From Polyangiaceae bacterium (GTDB lineage Bacteria; Myxococcota_A; Polyangia; Polyangiales; Polyangiaceae): DNA of 64,000 nucleotides. Positions 36,447-44,895 of this stretch are shown here, one piece after another; within the stretch, counting starts at the first letter, position 1; every line of letters starts with the position of its first letter. The notes under the pieces are model-generated. The model was not told the origin of the DNA. It did no database searches and saw nothing but the letters and a program-made list of their open reading frames with translations. The position numbers were made by a program, and so were the translations under genes. The DNA lies in the NCBI GenBank assembly GCA_947475525.1, contig CANJMI010000015.1, positions 62,001 through 126,000 of the forward strand. Reading direction: 5' to 3'.

Positions 36447-36563
36447 CGTCAGTCCGTGCCGGCTCGGGGGGCGCGCGCTGCACGACGCTGATTGCGCTCT
36501 CTTGGTCAGACGCGTGAAACGCTTTCGCGGTTCGTGGCGACATCCCTGAGAAGGAGCTCGCCC

Positions 36564-37016
36564 ATGACCGAAAGACTGATCCTCCCCGGCTTCCGGGAAG
36601 GTTACAAAAAACTTCTAAACGCCCATCGTACTTGCCGTGACATCCAGGACGTCCTCGACACGTTCCGGCGCGAGTTCGGGGACGACGTCGCGTTTCTCAC
36701 CGCAAGCGACGCGTGCGACGACGTGATGACGAAGGACCTTATCCTCGGAGGCTCGAGCGTGGTCATCGGCGCGGTGCCGACCATCCGGGGGGGCTTCCTC
36801 CGGCGTGAACCGACGACGCGCCTCGTTCACGGGGTCCTCGAAGTGGAAAGCGAGAAGGCCGGCCATCGGGAACACCACACGATCTCCATCGTGTTTCTCG
36901 AAGGCGAGCGTTCCGGTGTGCTCAAGGTGCAGCCGGAACAAGGAGACTACTCCTTGAACATCCGCTTTTCGTCGTTACCTCCGCAAACGACATTCTCCCG
37001 CGGCGGCTCGGCGTGA
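36564..37016 (+). CDS. Small unknown protein
   Basis: This is a protein of 150 residues with no family recognised. GAAGGAG before ATG 36564 sets the start; the open frame reaches upstream but lacks a signal there. There is no signal peptide. It reads as an alpha/beta cytoplasmic protein (HHTISIVFLEGERSGVLKVQ). It follows parE by 117 bp. Confidence 0.72.
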   Translation: MTERLILPGFREGYKKLLNAHRTCRDIQDVLDTFRREFGDDVAFLTASDACDDVMTKDLILGGSSVVIGAVPTIRGGFLRREPTTRLVHGVLEVESEKAGHREHHTISIVFLEGERSGVLKVQPEQGDYSLNIRFSSLPPQTTFSRGGSA

Positions 37017-37064
37017 CGAATGCGGGGGGAGGTGGCACGAAAGCGCGTGTAGAATGCCCCGAAT

Positions 37065-38819
37065 ATGCGCAAATCGCTCGTCTTTGGCTCCGCACTCGTG
37101 TGGTCTGCGATGGTGACGGCTCACGCGTTCGCGTTCGAGGCGTTCAAGGAGGTGACGGGCAATCCGCTCGGAGCCGCGAGCGAGTGGACCAACTACCTTC
37201 GCCTCGATGACCTCGACGGTGACGGTGACCTCGATGTCATCGTGCCGAACTGCGGAGGATTCTTTTCGAGTCCGGTCGCGCAACCGTTTCGAGTTTACAA
37301 GAACGATGGCAAAGCCACGTTCACCGAGTCGCCAGAATTGCTCGGCGGGGCGTTCAGTGCGGCGATTCGCGTCGTTGACGTCGGGGATATCGACGGTGAC
37401 GGCGATCTCGATATTTTCGCTCCGAGCGCGAGCGGCGCGCCGGACAGATTGTTCGTCAACGGCGGCAAAGGGGCGTTCATCGATGAGGCCAAGATTCGCA
37501 TAGGCTCGATGTCGCACTCCGCGGGCGTGCGGTTCGTGGATGTCGAGGCCGATGGCGATCTCGACCTTCTTGTGGCCGGCGGGTACGCGGCGAGTGAACC
37601 CGTGCTCGCGCGCCTCTATCTGAACGATGGCAAAGGTGTGTTCACCGAGGCGCTGGGCAAGTTGCCGTCGCAGGGCCCGCAAGACATCGACGACGTTGAC
37701 GTCTTCGATGCCGACCGTGACTTCGACTTGGATGTGCTCCTCAACAGCCACGGCGGCAAGCCCGCGCTCTGGCTGAACGACGGCAACGGGGCGTTTACCG
37801 ATGCGACGGTTGGACTCGGAACGAATGGCGACGGGCTCAAGTACGGGCCTACATCCTGCGATGTGGATGGCGACGGCGACCTCGATCTTTGGATCGACAA
37901 CACCGGACCGGATTACACCGAGGCGCTCCTCATCAACGATGGCAAAGGCGTTTTTGTCGATGAAACGTCGGCGCGCGTCACGGGGAATCCGAGCTCCGAT
38001 GACAACGGCGTCGTTTGCGCGGACGTGGATGTCGATGGCGATTTTGACGCGATCGTCGTCGCGCTGAGTGGGACCGAGCGCGTTCTCCTGAACGACGGCA
38101 AAGGCCACTTCACGCACGTGGGAGGGTTTCCGCCAATCGGCGATTCGACCTTGTGGTTGGACGCGGGTGATCTGAATGGTGACGGCCGGCTCGATGCCGT
38201 GACGGGGCAGGGCGAGAGCGGCGATCTAAAGAATCGCGTCTATCTCGGCACGGGTGACAACGCCGTGGACACTCGAGCGCCCGAGGTCGTGATGGGTCCG
38301 CTGCCTGCGATGTTCGTTGACGGGCAGAGCGTCACGGTGCGCATGCGCGTAACCGATCGCGCGCTTGGCGACTCGGGCTCGCGCGTTCGAGCCGAGCTGC
38401 GCGTGACGGTCGACGGTGTGGCGGCACCTTCCACAGCCGCGCGGTTTGTGGGGGGCGATCTTTACCAAGCGAGCGTCATCGCGACACCAGGAGTTGCCGT
38501 GCTCCTCGAGGCGTGCGCGACCGATATGCAGGGAAATAGCGGCTGCAGCGCAAAAACGATGGTGACGGGGCCGGGTAGCGCGACGGCCGGAACGTCGACG
38601 GGTGCCGGTGGAGGCGCGAGTGCCTCCGCGACGAGTGGAACGGCCCAAGGCGTCGGTGGCGGGGACCCGTCCGTCGGTGGCTCGGCAGAGGACGGTGGGT
38701 GTTCGTGCAGCGTCGATGGCCGGGCTCGTGGGTCCCGCGGGTGGCTCGGCGGCTGGGTCGCGTTTGCGCTGGTCGGCCTTCGCCGCCGGCGACAAGTCAG
38801 CCTTCGACGAGGTGCTTGA
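37065..38819 (+). CDS. FG-GAP/VCBS repeat surface protein with MYXO-CTERM-like tail
   Basis: This is a protein of 584 residues. A signal peptide (about 1-24) is followed by about seven calcium-type repeats of the D(L/I)DGDGDLD kind, each near LYLNDGKGVFTE, which would form a beta-propeller. A beta-sandwich region (about 410-485) and a Gly/Ala/Ser linker follow. The tail has GCSCSVDG, a hydrophobic helix (WLGGWVAFALVGL) and RRRR, as in MYXO-CTERM proteins sorted to the cell surface. The gene overlaps the 3' end of the convergent esterase gene by 23 bp. Confidence 0.88.
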   Translation: MRKSLVFGSALVWSAMVTAHAFAFEAFKEVTGNPLGAASEWTNYLRLDDLDGDGDLDVIVPNCGGFFSSPVAQPFRVYKNDGKATFTESPELLGGAFSAAIRVVDVGDIDGDGDLDIFAPSASGAPDRLFVNGGKGAFIDEAKIRIGSMSHSAGVRFVDVEADGDLDLLVAGGYAASEPVLARLYLNDGKGVFTEALGKLPSQGPQDIDDVDVFDADRDFDLDVLLNSHGGKPALWLNDGNGAFTDATVGLGTNGDGLKYGPTSCDVDGDGDLDLWIDNTGPDYTEALLINDGKGVFVDETSARVTGNPSSDDNGVVCADVDVDGDFDAIVVALSGTERVLLNDGKGHFTHVGGFPPIGDSTLWLDAGDLNGDGRLDAVTGQGESGDLKNRVYLGTGDNAVDTRAPEVVMGPLPAMFVDGQSVTVRMRVTDRALGDSGSRVRAELRVTVDGVAAPSTAARFVGGDLYQASVIATPGVAVLLEACATDMQGNSGCSAKTMVTGPGSATAGTSTGAGGGASASATSGTAQGVGGGDPSVGGSAEDGGCSCSVDGRARGSRGWLGGWVAFALVGLRRRRQVSLRRGA

Positions 38820-39813
38820 CCATGCGTTGGATGCGCTGCGGCATGCGGTGATGGTGCCCGGAGTGTTTGCCCGGGTACTCCTCGAACGCATAAGGGATCC
38901 CGTGGCGCTGGAGCTTCTTCGCGAGTTGCCGCTGGCCGAGATGCAGGCCGTACTCGTCCTCCGTTCCCGCTTCGAGTTGGATCCACCTCAAGCTGCGCAA
39001 CTCGGCGACGTGACGGTCGACCATGTGCAGCGGGTCCCAGGCGAGCATGCGCTGCCACGGCTCAGCGATGAGCTCGCCGGATTCGAGGTCGAACCATAAG
39101 TCCCCTTTGATCACCGGCACCTCGAGGTTCGGTGTGAAACACGAGGCCATCGAGAGGTTCAACATCGAGACGACGGCGCGCGGGCCGAGAAGCCCGAGCG
39201 GATTCGGCGATGCAAGGAACGCCTCGACAAAAGGACGCACTCCGCCCGACGCCTTGAGGGCCTCGATCGTCTGGGGGATCGAGTGCGTGTAAAGAAACTC
39301 GTACCAGGAGTCGCCGGCGCTCGAGGTTATCGCCGAGAAGCGGTCGGGGCGCATCATGCCGCACACGAGTGCGCCGAAGCCGCCGCTCGAGTGGCCGATG
39401 ACACCTCGGTAATCGCGGCTTTTGTGCGTGTGGAAGCGGTCGTCAATCCAGTCGACGAGCTCGTCACACAGGTAATCCATGTGGTTTCCGTTGGCGGTCG
39501 AGTTGACGTATTGGCTCGCGCCAAGGCGCGTCGAGCCGTCCGGAAACACGACGATGCATGGCGGCATGTGGCGCTCCGCGATCATGCGGTCGAGGCGGTC
39601 AGGCAAGGAGAGGGCGAAAGCGCCCGCGTCCGCGAGGTAGGCGGAGCCACGCCCGCCCCAGCCCGCGAGCATGAACACGACGGGGTAGGGCTCCCGTCGC
39701 CGGTCGGAATAATCCGGCGGTAGGTAGACGTGAACACGCCGCACGTGAGGGTCCCCCATAGGGTTGTTCTCGAGCACGGCGCTCGTGTGGTCGAAGGCAC
39801 GTACATACGTCAT
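38797..39813 (-). CDS. Alpha/beta-hydrolase esterase (esterase D / enterochelin-esterase type)
   Basis: This is a protein of 338 residues without a signal peptide. VHVYLPPDY and YPVVFMLAGWGG are the standard opening of the putative-esterase family (PF00756 type). The nucleophile elbow is GVIGHSSGGFGAL. A late His-rich GKHSGHHHRMPQRI probably carries the catalytic His, with an Asp/Glu from GTEDEYGLH. The substrate is unknown. It is divergent from the metallo-hydrolase gene by about 40 bp and overlaps the FG-GAP gene end to end. Confidence 0.88.
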   Translation of the reverse strand: MTYVRAFDHTSAVLENNPMGDPHVRRVHVYLPPDYSDRRREPYPVVFMLAGWGGRGSAYLADAGAFALSLPDRLDRMIAERHMPPCIVVFPDGSTRLGASQYVNSTANGNHMDYLCDELVDWIDDRFHTHKSRDYRGVIGHSSGGFGALVCGMMRPDRFSAITSSAGDSWYEFLYTHSIPQTIEALKASGGVRPFVEAFLASPNPLGLLGPRAVVSMLNLSMASCFTPNLEVPVIKGDLWFDLESGELIAEPWQRMLAWDPLHMVDRHVAELRSLRWIQLEAGTEDEYGLHLGQRQLAKKLQRHGIPYAFEEYPGKHSGHHHRMPQRIQRMVKHLVEG

Positions 39814-39855
39814 CGTTCCGTGGCAGACTTCATCGGACTCGAAGCGGAATCAATC

Positions 39856-40671
39856 ATGCGCCTCACCGTCGTAGGCTCGTCGGACGCGTTCAATTCGCTT
39901 GGACGCAGCCACTCCTCGTACCTTCTCGAAGGCGACGGGGTTGGTCCTTTGATGATTGATTTCGGCGCCACGTCGCTCGCTGCGCTGCGCAAAATTGGCC
40001 GAAACCCCACGGAATTGCGGGGGATCGCGCTCACGCACCTGCATGGCGATCATGTCGGCGGCTTCGCCTTCCTGGTGATCGACGGCATGTACAATGAGGT
40101 GCGGCGTCACCCTCTCGCGGTTGTCGGCCCACGCCTCACCGCCGAGCGCATCGATACCGTTTTGCGTACCGCCTACGGCTCCCTCGCCGACGATGCGCGT
40201 CCCTTCGAGATGCCGATTCGTGAGGTCGAGCCCGGTGGGATTGTCGAGGTCGCCGGCGTGACGATCGAAGCCTTCGCCGCGGACCACATGGACCCGCCGG
40301 ACTGCCCGCTCTGCTTGCGGATCTCCGCGAACGGCAAGGTCATCGCATTCAGCGGTGACACGCGTATCTGTGACGGGCTATTCGCGGCGGCCGAAGGGGC
40401 GGATCTCTTGGTCGCCGAGTGCACGGCGCTCACGCATCCTTGCGGGCGGCACTGCGCATGGGAGGACTGGCGGGCGTTGCTCGGTCCGGGCATCCCGAAC
40501 ACGTCGGGGACAGCAGGGCCGGAGCCTCGGGCGCGACGCACGATTGGCGCAAAACGCGTGCTTTTTACTCATCTTGGCAGGGCCGTACGTGAGCGCGCGG
40601 CCGACCTCGTCAATGAACTTCCCGGTGCCGCCATCGCATTCGCGGAGGACGGAATGGTGGTGATGCCATGA
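39856..40671 (+). CDS. Metallo-beta-lactamase-fold hydrolase (RNase Z-like)
   Basis: This is a protein of 271 residues. The zinc motif THLHGDHVGG is followed by IAFSGDTRICDGL and a late FTHLG, the order seen in RNase Z/phosphodiesterase-like members. VVGSSDAFNSLGRSHSSYLL is the usual opening with the glycine turn. ATG 39856 is preferred because the upstream extension lacks family features. Its stop overlaps the GGDEF gene (ATGA), so the two are co-translated. A cyclic-nucleotide or tRNA-end function is possible but unproven. Confidence 0.88.
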   Translation: MRLTVVGSSDAFNSLGRSHSSYLLEGDGVGPLMIDFGATSLAALRKIGRNPTELRGIALTHLHGDHVGGFAFLVIDGMYNEVRRHPLAVVGPRLTAERIDTVLRTAYGSLADDARPFEMPIREVEPGGIVEVAGVTIEAFAADHMDPPDCPLCLRISANGKVIAFSGDTRICDGLFAAAEGADLLVAECTALTHPCGRHCAWEDWRALLGPGIPNTSGTAGPEPRARRTIGAKRVLFTHLGRAVRERAADLVNELPGAAIAFAEDGMVVMP

Positions 40672-41780
40672 ACTGGTTTAGCAAGCGAACCCCTGCCGCC
40701 GCCCCGTCCCCGCCGGCGCGCTCATCGAAGCCGCCGCTCGACGACACGCAAGAAGACACCGAGAAGCTGCTCGATGCGTCGCTCGATGCCCTCGGGTCGA
40801 TCGTTCGGAATTTCGGAAAATACGCGTTTTCACTTGAAGAGACGACCTCTGCGGAGCTCGCGGCGCGCTACGAGCGTTGGGCACGCCACGTCCTCAACGG
40901 TGCTCCTCCACCCGACGGCACCGAGCCTCAGCGCGGCCGGGCGTGGCGCGCCCTCCAACTTGATTTCGCAGAACGCCGCAAAGCCGAGAGTGAACACGTT
41001 CGGCGCGTTCGAGACCTCATCTGGGTCGTGATGAACGGTGTCCGCCGTGCGCTTTCCCACGACGCGACGGCGGATGCTCGACTGCGCGAACCCCTCGAGA
41101 AACTGCGCAAGGTTGTGAGCTCGGAGGCCACGATGGCCGAGCTGCGCAGCGAGGTCAGCGCCGCTGTGCTGCTGATCGAACAGACGCTCGCGGAGAGGCA
41201 GAGTGCTCAGCTTGGCGAACTCTCGGGCATGGCGGCGACGGTGCTCGAGGCAAAGACCGAGTTGCTCGCCACGAACGGCGACGGAGAAATCGATCCGCTC
41301 ACCCAGGTTTTCACGCGCGCGCCGCTGGATCGTCATCTCGAGAACGCCTCGAGCATCTCGGACTTCACGGGCGAGCCTCTCTGCGTGCTCGTGGTGGACG
41401 GCGATCACTTCAAGAAGTTGAACGAGGCCATCGGGCGTGAATCGGGTGATCGGGTCCTGAAGGCGCTTGCCGATTCCTGCGTCCGGGTGGCCGCACGCAG
41501 TACCGATTACGTGGCTCGGCTCGGCAGCGACGAATTCGCCATCGTGCTCGGCGATACAGCGCTTGCCGACGCGGTGAAGGTGGCGGAACGGATCGTCGAA
41601 GCGGCACGCCGGCTGAGCGTCCAGGGACGCTCGGTCGATCGTCCTATAAGCGTTTCAGTAGGTGTGGCGCAGCGTGCACGGTTCGAGATGTGCGGTTCGT
41701 GGCTCGGCCGCGCAACGGATGCGCTCGCGCAGGCGCAGTCCAGAGGGCGCGATCGCGTTGCTGCTGCTCAAGAACCCTGA
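40668..41780 (+). CDS. GGDEF-domain protein with GSDEF signature
   Basis: This is a protein of 370 residues without a membrane helix. The helical N-terminal 200 residues resemble the regulatory region of cytoplasmic diguanylate cyclases. The GGDEF domain starts at DPLTQVFTRAPLDRHLE. The metal Asp is in VVDGDHFKKLNE, and the active loop reads RLGSDEFAIVL instead of RLGGDEFA. No I-site RxxD is evident just before it (RSTDYVARLG has R-S-T-D, a possible I-site shifted as usual five residues ahead). It may make c-di-GMP or only bind GTP/c-di-GMP. It is translationally coupled to the metallo-hydrolase. Confidence 0.9.
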   Translation: MNWFSKRTPAAAPSPPARSSKPPLDDTQEDTEKLLDASLDALGSIVRNFGKYAFSLEETTSAELAARYERWARHVLNGAPPPDGTEPQRGRAWRALQLDFAERRKAESEHVRRVRDLIWVVMNGVRRALSHDATADARLREPLEKLRKVVSSEATMAELRSEVSAAVLLIEQTLAERQSAQLGELSGMAATVLEAKTELLATNGDGEIDPLTQVFTRAPLDRHLENASSISDFTGEPLCVLVVDGDHFKKLNEAIGRESGDRVLKALADSCVRVAARSTDYVARLGSDEFAIVLGDTALADAVKVAERIVEAARRLSVQGRSVDRPISVSVGVAQRARFEMCGSWLGRATDALAQAQSRGRDRVAAAQEP

Positions 41781-41882
41781 AGTTCCGCCGTTCTAAGGCT
41801 TGTCACGGGCCTCAATCTTGGCGGGTGGAGGCCCTCGGCGTTACGAAAACTCGGTTCGGAGTGGGCTCCCTCACCTCGAACC

Positions 41883-41901
41883 CGACGGGATGAACCCGTC
41901 G
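41883..41901 (+). other. Perfect hairpin ahead of a small gene
   Basis: A 7-bp perfect stem (CGACGGG / CCCGTCG) with a 5-base loop lies about 100 bases after the GGDEF stop and 18 bases before the small ORF. There is no T run. It could be a weak terminator or could shape the leader of the small gene. Confidence 0.45.
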
Positions 41902-41918
41902 TAATAGGCGTCAATACG

Positions 41919-42110
41919 ATGCGAAAGTCGCGGCGAGTAGGCCCGGCCTCGCAAGGAGCGCCGCGAGGCGATCCGAAACGGGGTCATGGCACTGACGAAG
42001 TCGATACGGACAAGGTGATGCGTTTGCGAAAGCTCTTGGCGAGCGGTCGATTCGGAATGAATTTCGACTCGCTCGTGGAGAGGTTGATGCAGGCGCTTCG
42101 CTCCGATTAA
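41919..42110 (+). CDS. Small protein, possibly FlgM-like anti-sigma factor
   Basis: This is a protein of 63 residues. The C-terminal half (VDTDKVMRLRKLLASGRFGM then NFDSLVERLMQAL) follows the spacing of the FlgM C-terminal anti-sigma region (KV..L...I..G.Y.vd...iA..ll). The N-terminal half is basic and disordered, as in FlgM. There are no other flagellar genes here, so if real it would control another sigma factor. The rest of 41781-42180 holds only the hairpin; I see no other gene. Confidence 0.45.
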   Translation: MRKSRRVGPASQGAPRGDPKRGHGTDEVDTDKVMRLRKLLASGRFGMNFDSLVERLMQALRSD

Positions 42111-42180
42111 CCAAGAGCTTCGAGCCGGGGCTCAGCGACGTTCGCGCCGCGGGCCTCGGCTCTGAGTTCGGTGCGGCCGT

Positions 42181-43557
42181 TTAGGGTTTTGGCACGAACC
42201 GCGAAATGGTCCCGCCCAACTGCACGACGTAAAGTTCACCCTGCTCGTCTTCGCCGAACGCGGTGACGCCTTGCCCAAGTGGCCCCCCAAGCTCCGCGGT
42301 GAAGTCGGTTGGCCCCGTGAGTTTTCCTTCGGCGTAGCGAAGGCCCCATATCTCACCGGTGCAAAAGTCGGAGTAGAGGTACGTGCCGCGGAGCCACGGG
42401 ATGGCATGCCCACGGTAGACTCGCCCTCCGGTGATCGAGCAGCGCCCGGATTCGTGGGCGTAGTCAAAGATGGGTAGGTCGAATACCGGCTGGTCGCAGC
42501 TGACGTTGCAGCCGTTCGGGCCGTTCGCGCAAATCGTGCCTTCCATCACGCTCCAGCCGTAGTTGAGGCCGCTTTTGCCGCTCGGGGCGACATCGATTTC
42601 TTCGCGACGCCCCTGGCCAACGTCGCCGATGTAAAGGTCGCCCGTGCACACGTCGAACGCCGTTCGAAAGGGGTTGCGCAGGCCGCCGATGAAGATCTCC
42701 GGACGGCCCGTCGGCGCGTTGCCAGGCGGAATCGAATAGGGCGTTGTGCTCACGTCGATCCGCGCGATCTTCGCGAGCAGCGTTTCCATGTTCTGTCCTG
42801 TCTTGTACGTGTCGCAGCCGCCGCCGCCGTCTCCGAGCGCGATGTAGAGCAACCCGTCGACCGGGCTGAATTCGATGGTGCCTCCGTCGTGGTTTGCGGC
42901 GGGTTGATTGACGGTGAGGATCGGCGATCCGACGGGCAAAGGATCTGCGATGTTCGGGTCGTTGACTTGGCGTCGGTACTCCTCGATGGTCGTCATGCCG
43001 TTCGGCGCACCCGAGTAATGTACGAAAAAGCGCCCGTTTTTTGCGTAGTCCGGGTGAAATGCGAGACCCAGGAAACCAAATTCGCCGTTCGTCACGACCT
43101 TGCTCGTCAGGTCGAGGAACAGGGACTTTACGCCGTTTTTCAGTAACTGAAGTTTCCCGGCACGCTCGAACACGAACTGGCGCTCGGCATCACCCCAAGG
43201 CGAGACGATGCCCATCGGAGCCTGGAACTCGACCGGTAGCGCGGCGAGCGCGAGCTTGCCTTGAGGGCCGCCCGCCGGATCGCATTCCGCGAGGGTTGGA
43301 ATCTTGGGCCCGCTCCCGCCACCACCTCCGGCTGCGCCTCCGCCTCCGCCGGTCGCCGACCCAGTGGGTCCGCCACCTTGGCCTCCCGACGCCGAATTCG
43401 CGCCGCCTGCTCCGCCGACTGAGTTTCCTGTCGCGGTGCTTTGGCTGCTTGTGGCGGACGGTGCCCGTTCGCTCGTGCCTGAACACGCCTGGCCGACGCC
43501 GATGCTGGTGGACACGATCGCGAGGCTCGAGAGCGCGTGGGTGATTCGCAGGTGCAT
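42181..43557 (-). CDS. Exported PQQ-dependent sugar (glucose/sorbosone) dehydrogenase family protein
   Basis: This is a protein of 458 residues. A signal sequence ending near GVGQAC, then a Gly/Ser-rich linker (about 28-85), precede a six-blade propeller typical of the GSDH family. GFLGLAFHPDYAKNGRFFVHYS, NHDGGTIEFSPVDGLLYIALGDGG, GLRNPFRTAFD and LYIGDVGQGRREEIDV are all hallmark segments. The paired Cys (CANGPNGCNVSCD) suggest disulfides. It would oxidise an aldose or related sugar in the periplasm, passing electrons to the respiratory chain; the substrate is unknown. The gene stands alone. Confidence 0.9.
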   Translation of the reverse strand: MHLRITHALSSLAIVSTSIGVGQACSGTSERAPSATSSQSTATGNSVGGAGGANSASGGQGGGPTGSATGGGGGAAGGGGGSGPKIPTLAECDPAGGPQGKLALAALPVEFQAPMGIVSPWGDAERQFVFERAGKLQLLKNGVKSLFLDLTSKVVTNGEFGFLGLAFHPDYAKNGRFFVHYSGAPNGMTTIEEYRRQVNDPNIADPLPVGSPILTVNQPAANHDGGTIEFSPVDGLLYIALGDGGGGCDTYKTGQNMETLLAKIARIDVSTTPYSIPPGNAPTGRPEIFIGGLRNPFRTAFDVCTGDLYIGDVGQGRREEIDVAPSGKSGLNYGWSVMEGTICANGPNGCNVSCDQPVFDLPIFDYAHESGRCSITGGRVYRGHAIPWLRGTYLYSDFCTGEIWGLRYAEGKLTGPTDFTAELGGPLGQGVTAFGEDEQGELYVVQLGGTISRFVPKP

Positions 43558-43602
43558 GCCGAGGAGGCTAACCGCAGAATCGCGCGACCGGCATAGAATG
43601 TT

Positions 43603-44292
43603 CTATGGGCGGCGTGTGAGCAGGCCACGATCGCGGATGGTCGGCTCGAGCGTCGGGGTGCCGCCATAACTGACGCTCCCGGAGCCGTGCAGCTCCACCT
43701 CGAGGTGCCGCGGCGAGCCGATGTCGGCACTGCCGTTTCCCGAGACATTGGCGAGGGCTTCTTCGATCGCGAGGCCTTCGAGGTGGGCCTGGCCGGAGCC
43801 GTTGATGAACACTTTGAGCTTCTTCGTCGAACCCGTGATCGTGGCAGAGCCGGCCTCGCGCAGGTCGACTTGGAAGCGCGCATTTCGCATCCCGCTAACA
43901 CGGACGTCCACCGTACCATGGCATCGTAAAACGACGAGGTCGGGGGCTTCGACGTGCAGCCGTGGGCGGACCTTCGGGCGCACGTCGCCATCGAAACCGA
44001 CGAGGAGGCTCCTCCCGTTGCTTTTCGTCCGCATTCGCTCGACAAGGTTGTCGTCCACGACGACCGAGACGCGGTGACGGTCGCGTCCGAGTTCGATGGT
44101 CACCTCGACGTCGCCTCGCACCTCGAGCTCCGCGAACGGTCCAGTTTCTCGCTCGGCGACCACCTCCGCGCCTGAGCCTAAAGGCGCGGGGCGGCACGCC
44201 GAACACGTCAGCGCCAACGCAACAAGGAGGGCCGTAAGGTGGGGGCTTGGCCTGCGGCGAGTCGTTAGCCGAAGTGCCCCCATCGATGGCAT
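43603..44292 (-). CDS. Exported DUF2807 (GIN-domain) protein
   Basis: This is a protein of 229 residues. A signal sequence with possible lipidation Cys (LALTCSACRP) is followed by the repetitive beta-helix of the DUF2807 family: FAELEVRGDVEVTIELG, APDLVVLRCHGTVDVRVSG, INGSGQAHLEG and VSGNGSADIG. Function is not established; members are outer-envelope proteins. Its ATG overlaps the TGA of the Pro/Ala-rich lipoprotein gene by one base (TGATG), so expression is coupled. Confidence 0.85.
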   Translation of the reverse strand: MPSMGALRLTTRRRPSPHLTALLVALALTCSACRPAPLGSGAEVVAERETGPFAELEVRGDVEVTIELGRDRHRVSVVVDDNLVERMRTKSNGRSLLVGFDGDVRPKVRPRLHVEAPDLVVLRCHGTVDVRVSGMRNARFQVDLREAGSATITGSTKKLKVFINGSGQAHLEGLAIEEALANVSGNGSADIGSPRHLEVELHGSGSVSYGGTPTLEPTIRDRGLLTRRP

Positions 44293-44837
44293 CAGCGCTT
44301 AATGGGGAGGCTCGGCGCGGGCTTCGCTGCGGGTGCCGGAGCGGGTGCCGGAGCGACAATCGCGGGGCCGGTGAGCTTCGCCGGGGGCGCGGGCGTAGGC
44401 TTCGCTGCCGGAGCGACAATCGCGGGGCCGGTGAGCTTCGCCGGGGGCGCGGGCGTCGGCTTCGCTGCCGGAGCGGGTGCCGGAGCGGGTGCCGGAGCGA
44501 CAATCGCGGGGCCGGTGAGCTTCGCCGGGGGCGCGGGCGTAGGCTTCGCTGCCGGAGCGGGTGCCGGAGCGACAATCGCGGGGCCGGTGAGCTTCGCCGG
44601 GGGCGCGGGCGTAGGCGCCGGTGCGGGTGCCGGTGCGGGTGCCGGGGCGGGTGCGGGTGCCGGGGCGGGTGCCGGGGCGGGTGCCGGTGCCGGTGCGACA
44701 ATCGCGGGCGCGGGCGTAGGAGCCTGCGCGGCGGGAACGCTATTGGGCGTGTTTGCCTGACCATCCCGCGCGACGACCACGCACCCGGACGTTGAGAAGC
44801 CTAGCAAACCCGTGAGGAAGAGAATTGAACGACGCAT
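44292..44837 (-). CDS. Pro/Ala-rich repeat lipoprotein
   Basis: This is a protein of 181 residues. A signal peptide ends in a lipobox-like STSGC (Cys19). Nearly all the rest is Ala-Pro low complexity with four copies of a block reading KPTPAPPAKLTGPAIVAPA. Such chains form extended rods and could span the periplasm or cell wall. There is no folded domain. It is translationally coupled to the DUF2807 gene. The coding call rests on the signal peptide and that coupling; the low-complexity frame is also open on the other strand. Confidence 0.7.
   Translation of the reverse strand: MRRSILFLTGLLGFSTSGCVVVARDGQANTPNSVPAAQAPTPAPAIVAPAPAPAPAPAPAPAPAPAPAPAPAPAPTPAPPAKLTGPAIVAPAPAPAAKPTPAPPAKLTGPAIVAPAPAPAPAPAAKPTPAPPAKLTGPAIVAPAAKPTPAPPAKLTGPAIVAPAPAPAPAAKPAPSLPIKR
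44340..44725 (-). repeat. Nested Ala-Pro coding repeats
   Basis: Long blocks (around GCGACAATCGCGGGGCCGGT with its flanks) recur four times, and short GGTGCCGGAGCG-type 6- to 12-bp units recur between them. All are in frame with the lipoprotein. Confidence 0.9.
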
Positions 44838-44895
44838 AGGCGCGGTTATAGACCACTCGCCAAGGGAGTCACCAGTACGGAGCCGGGAATCGTCG

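Noticed and set aside
44302-44760. Gly/Ala-rich plus-strand frame opposite the Pro/Ala lipoprotein
   Set aside because: The minus frame has a signal peptide, a lipobox-like Cys and TGATG coupling to the next gene; the plus frame has none of these.
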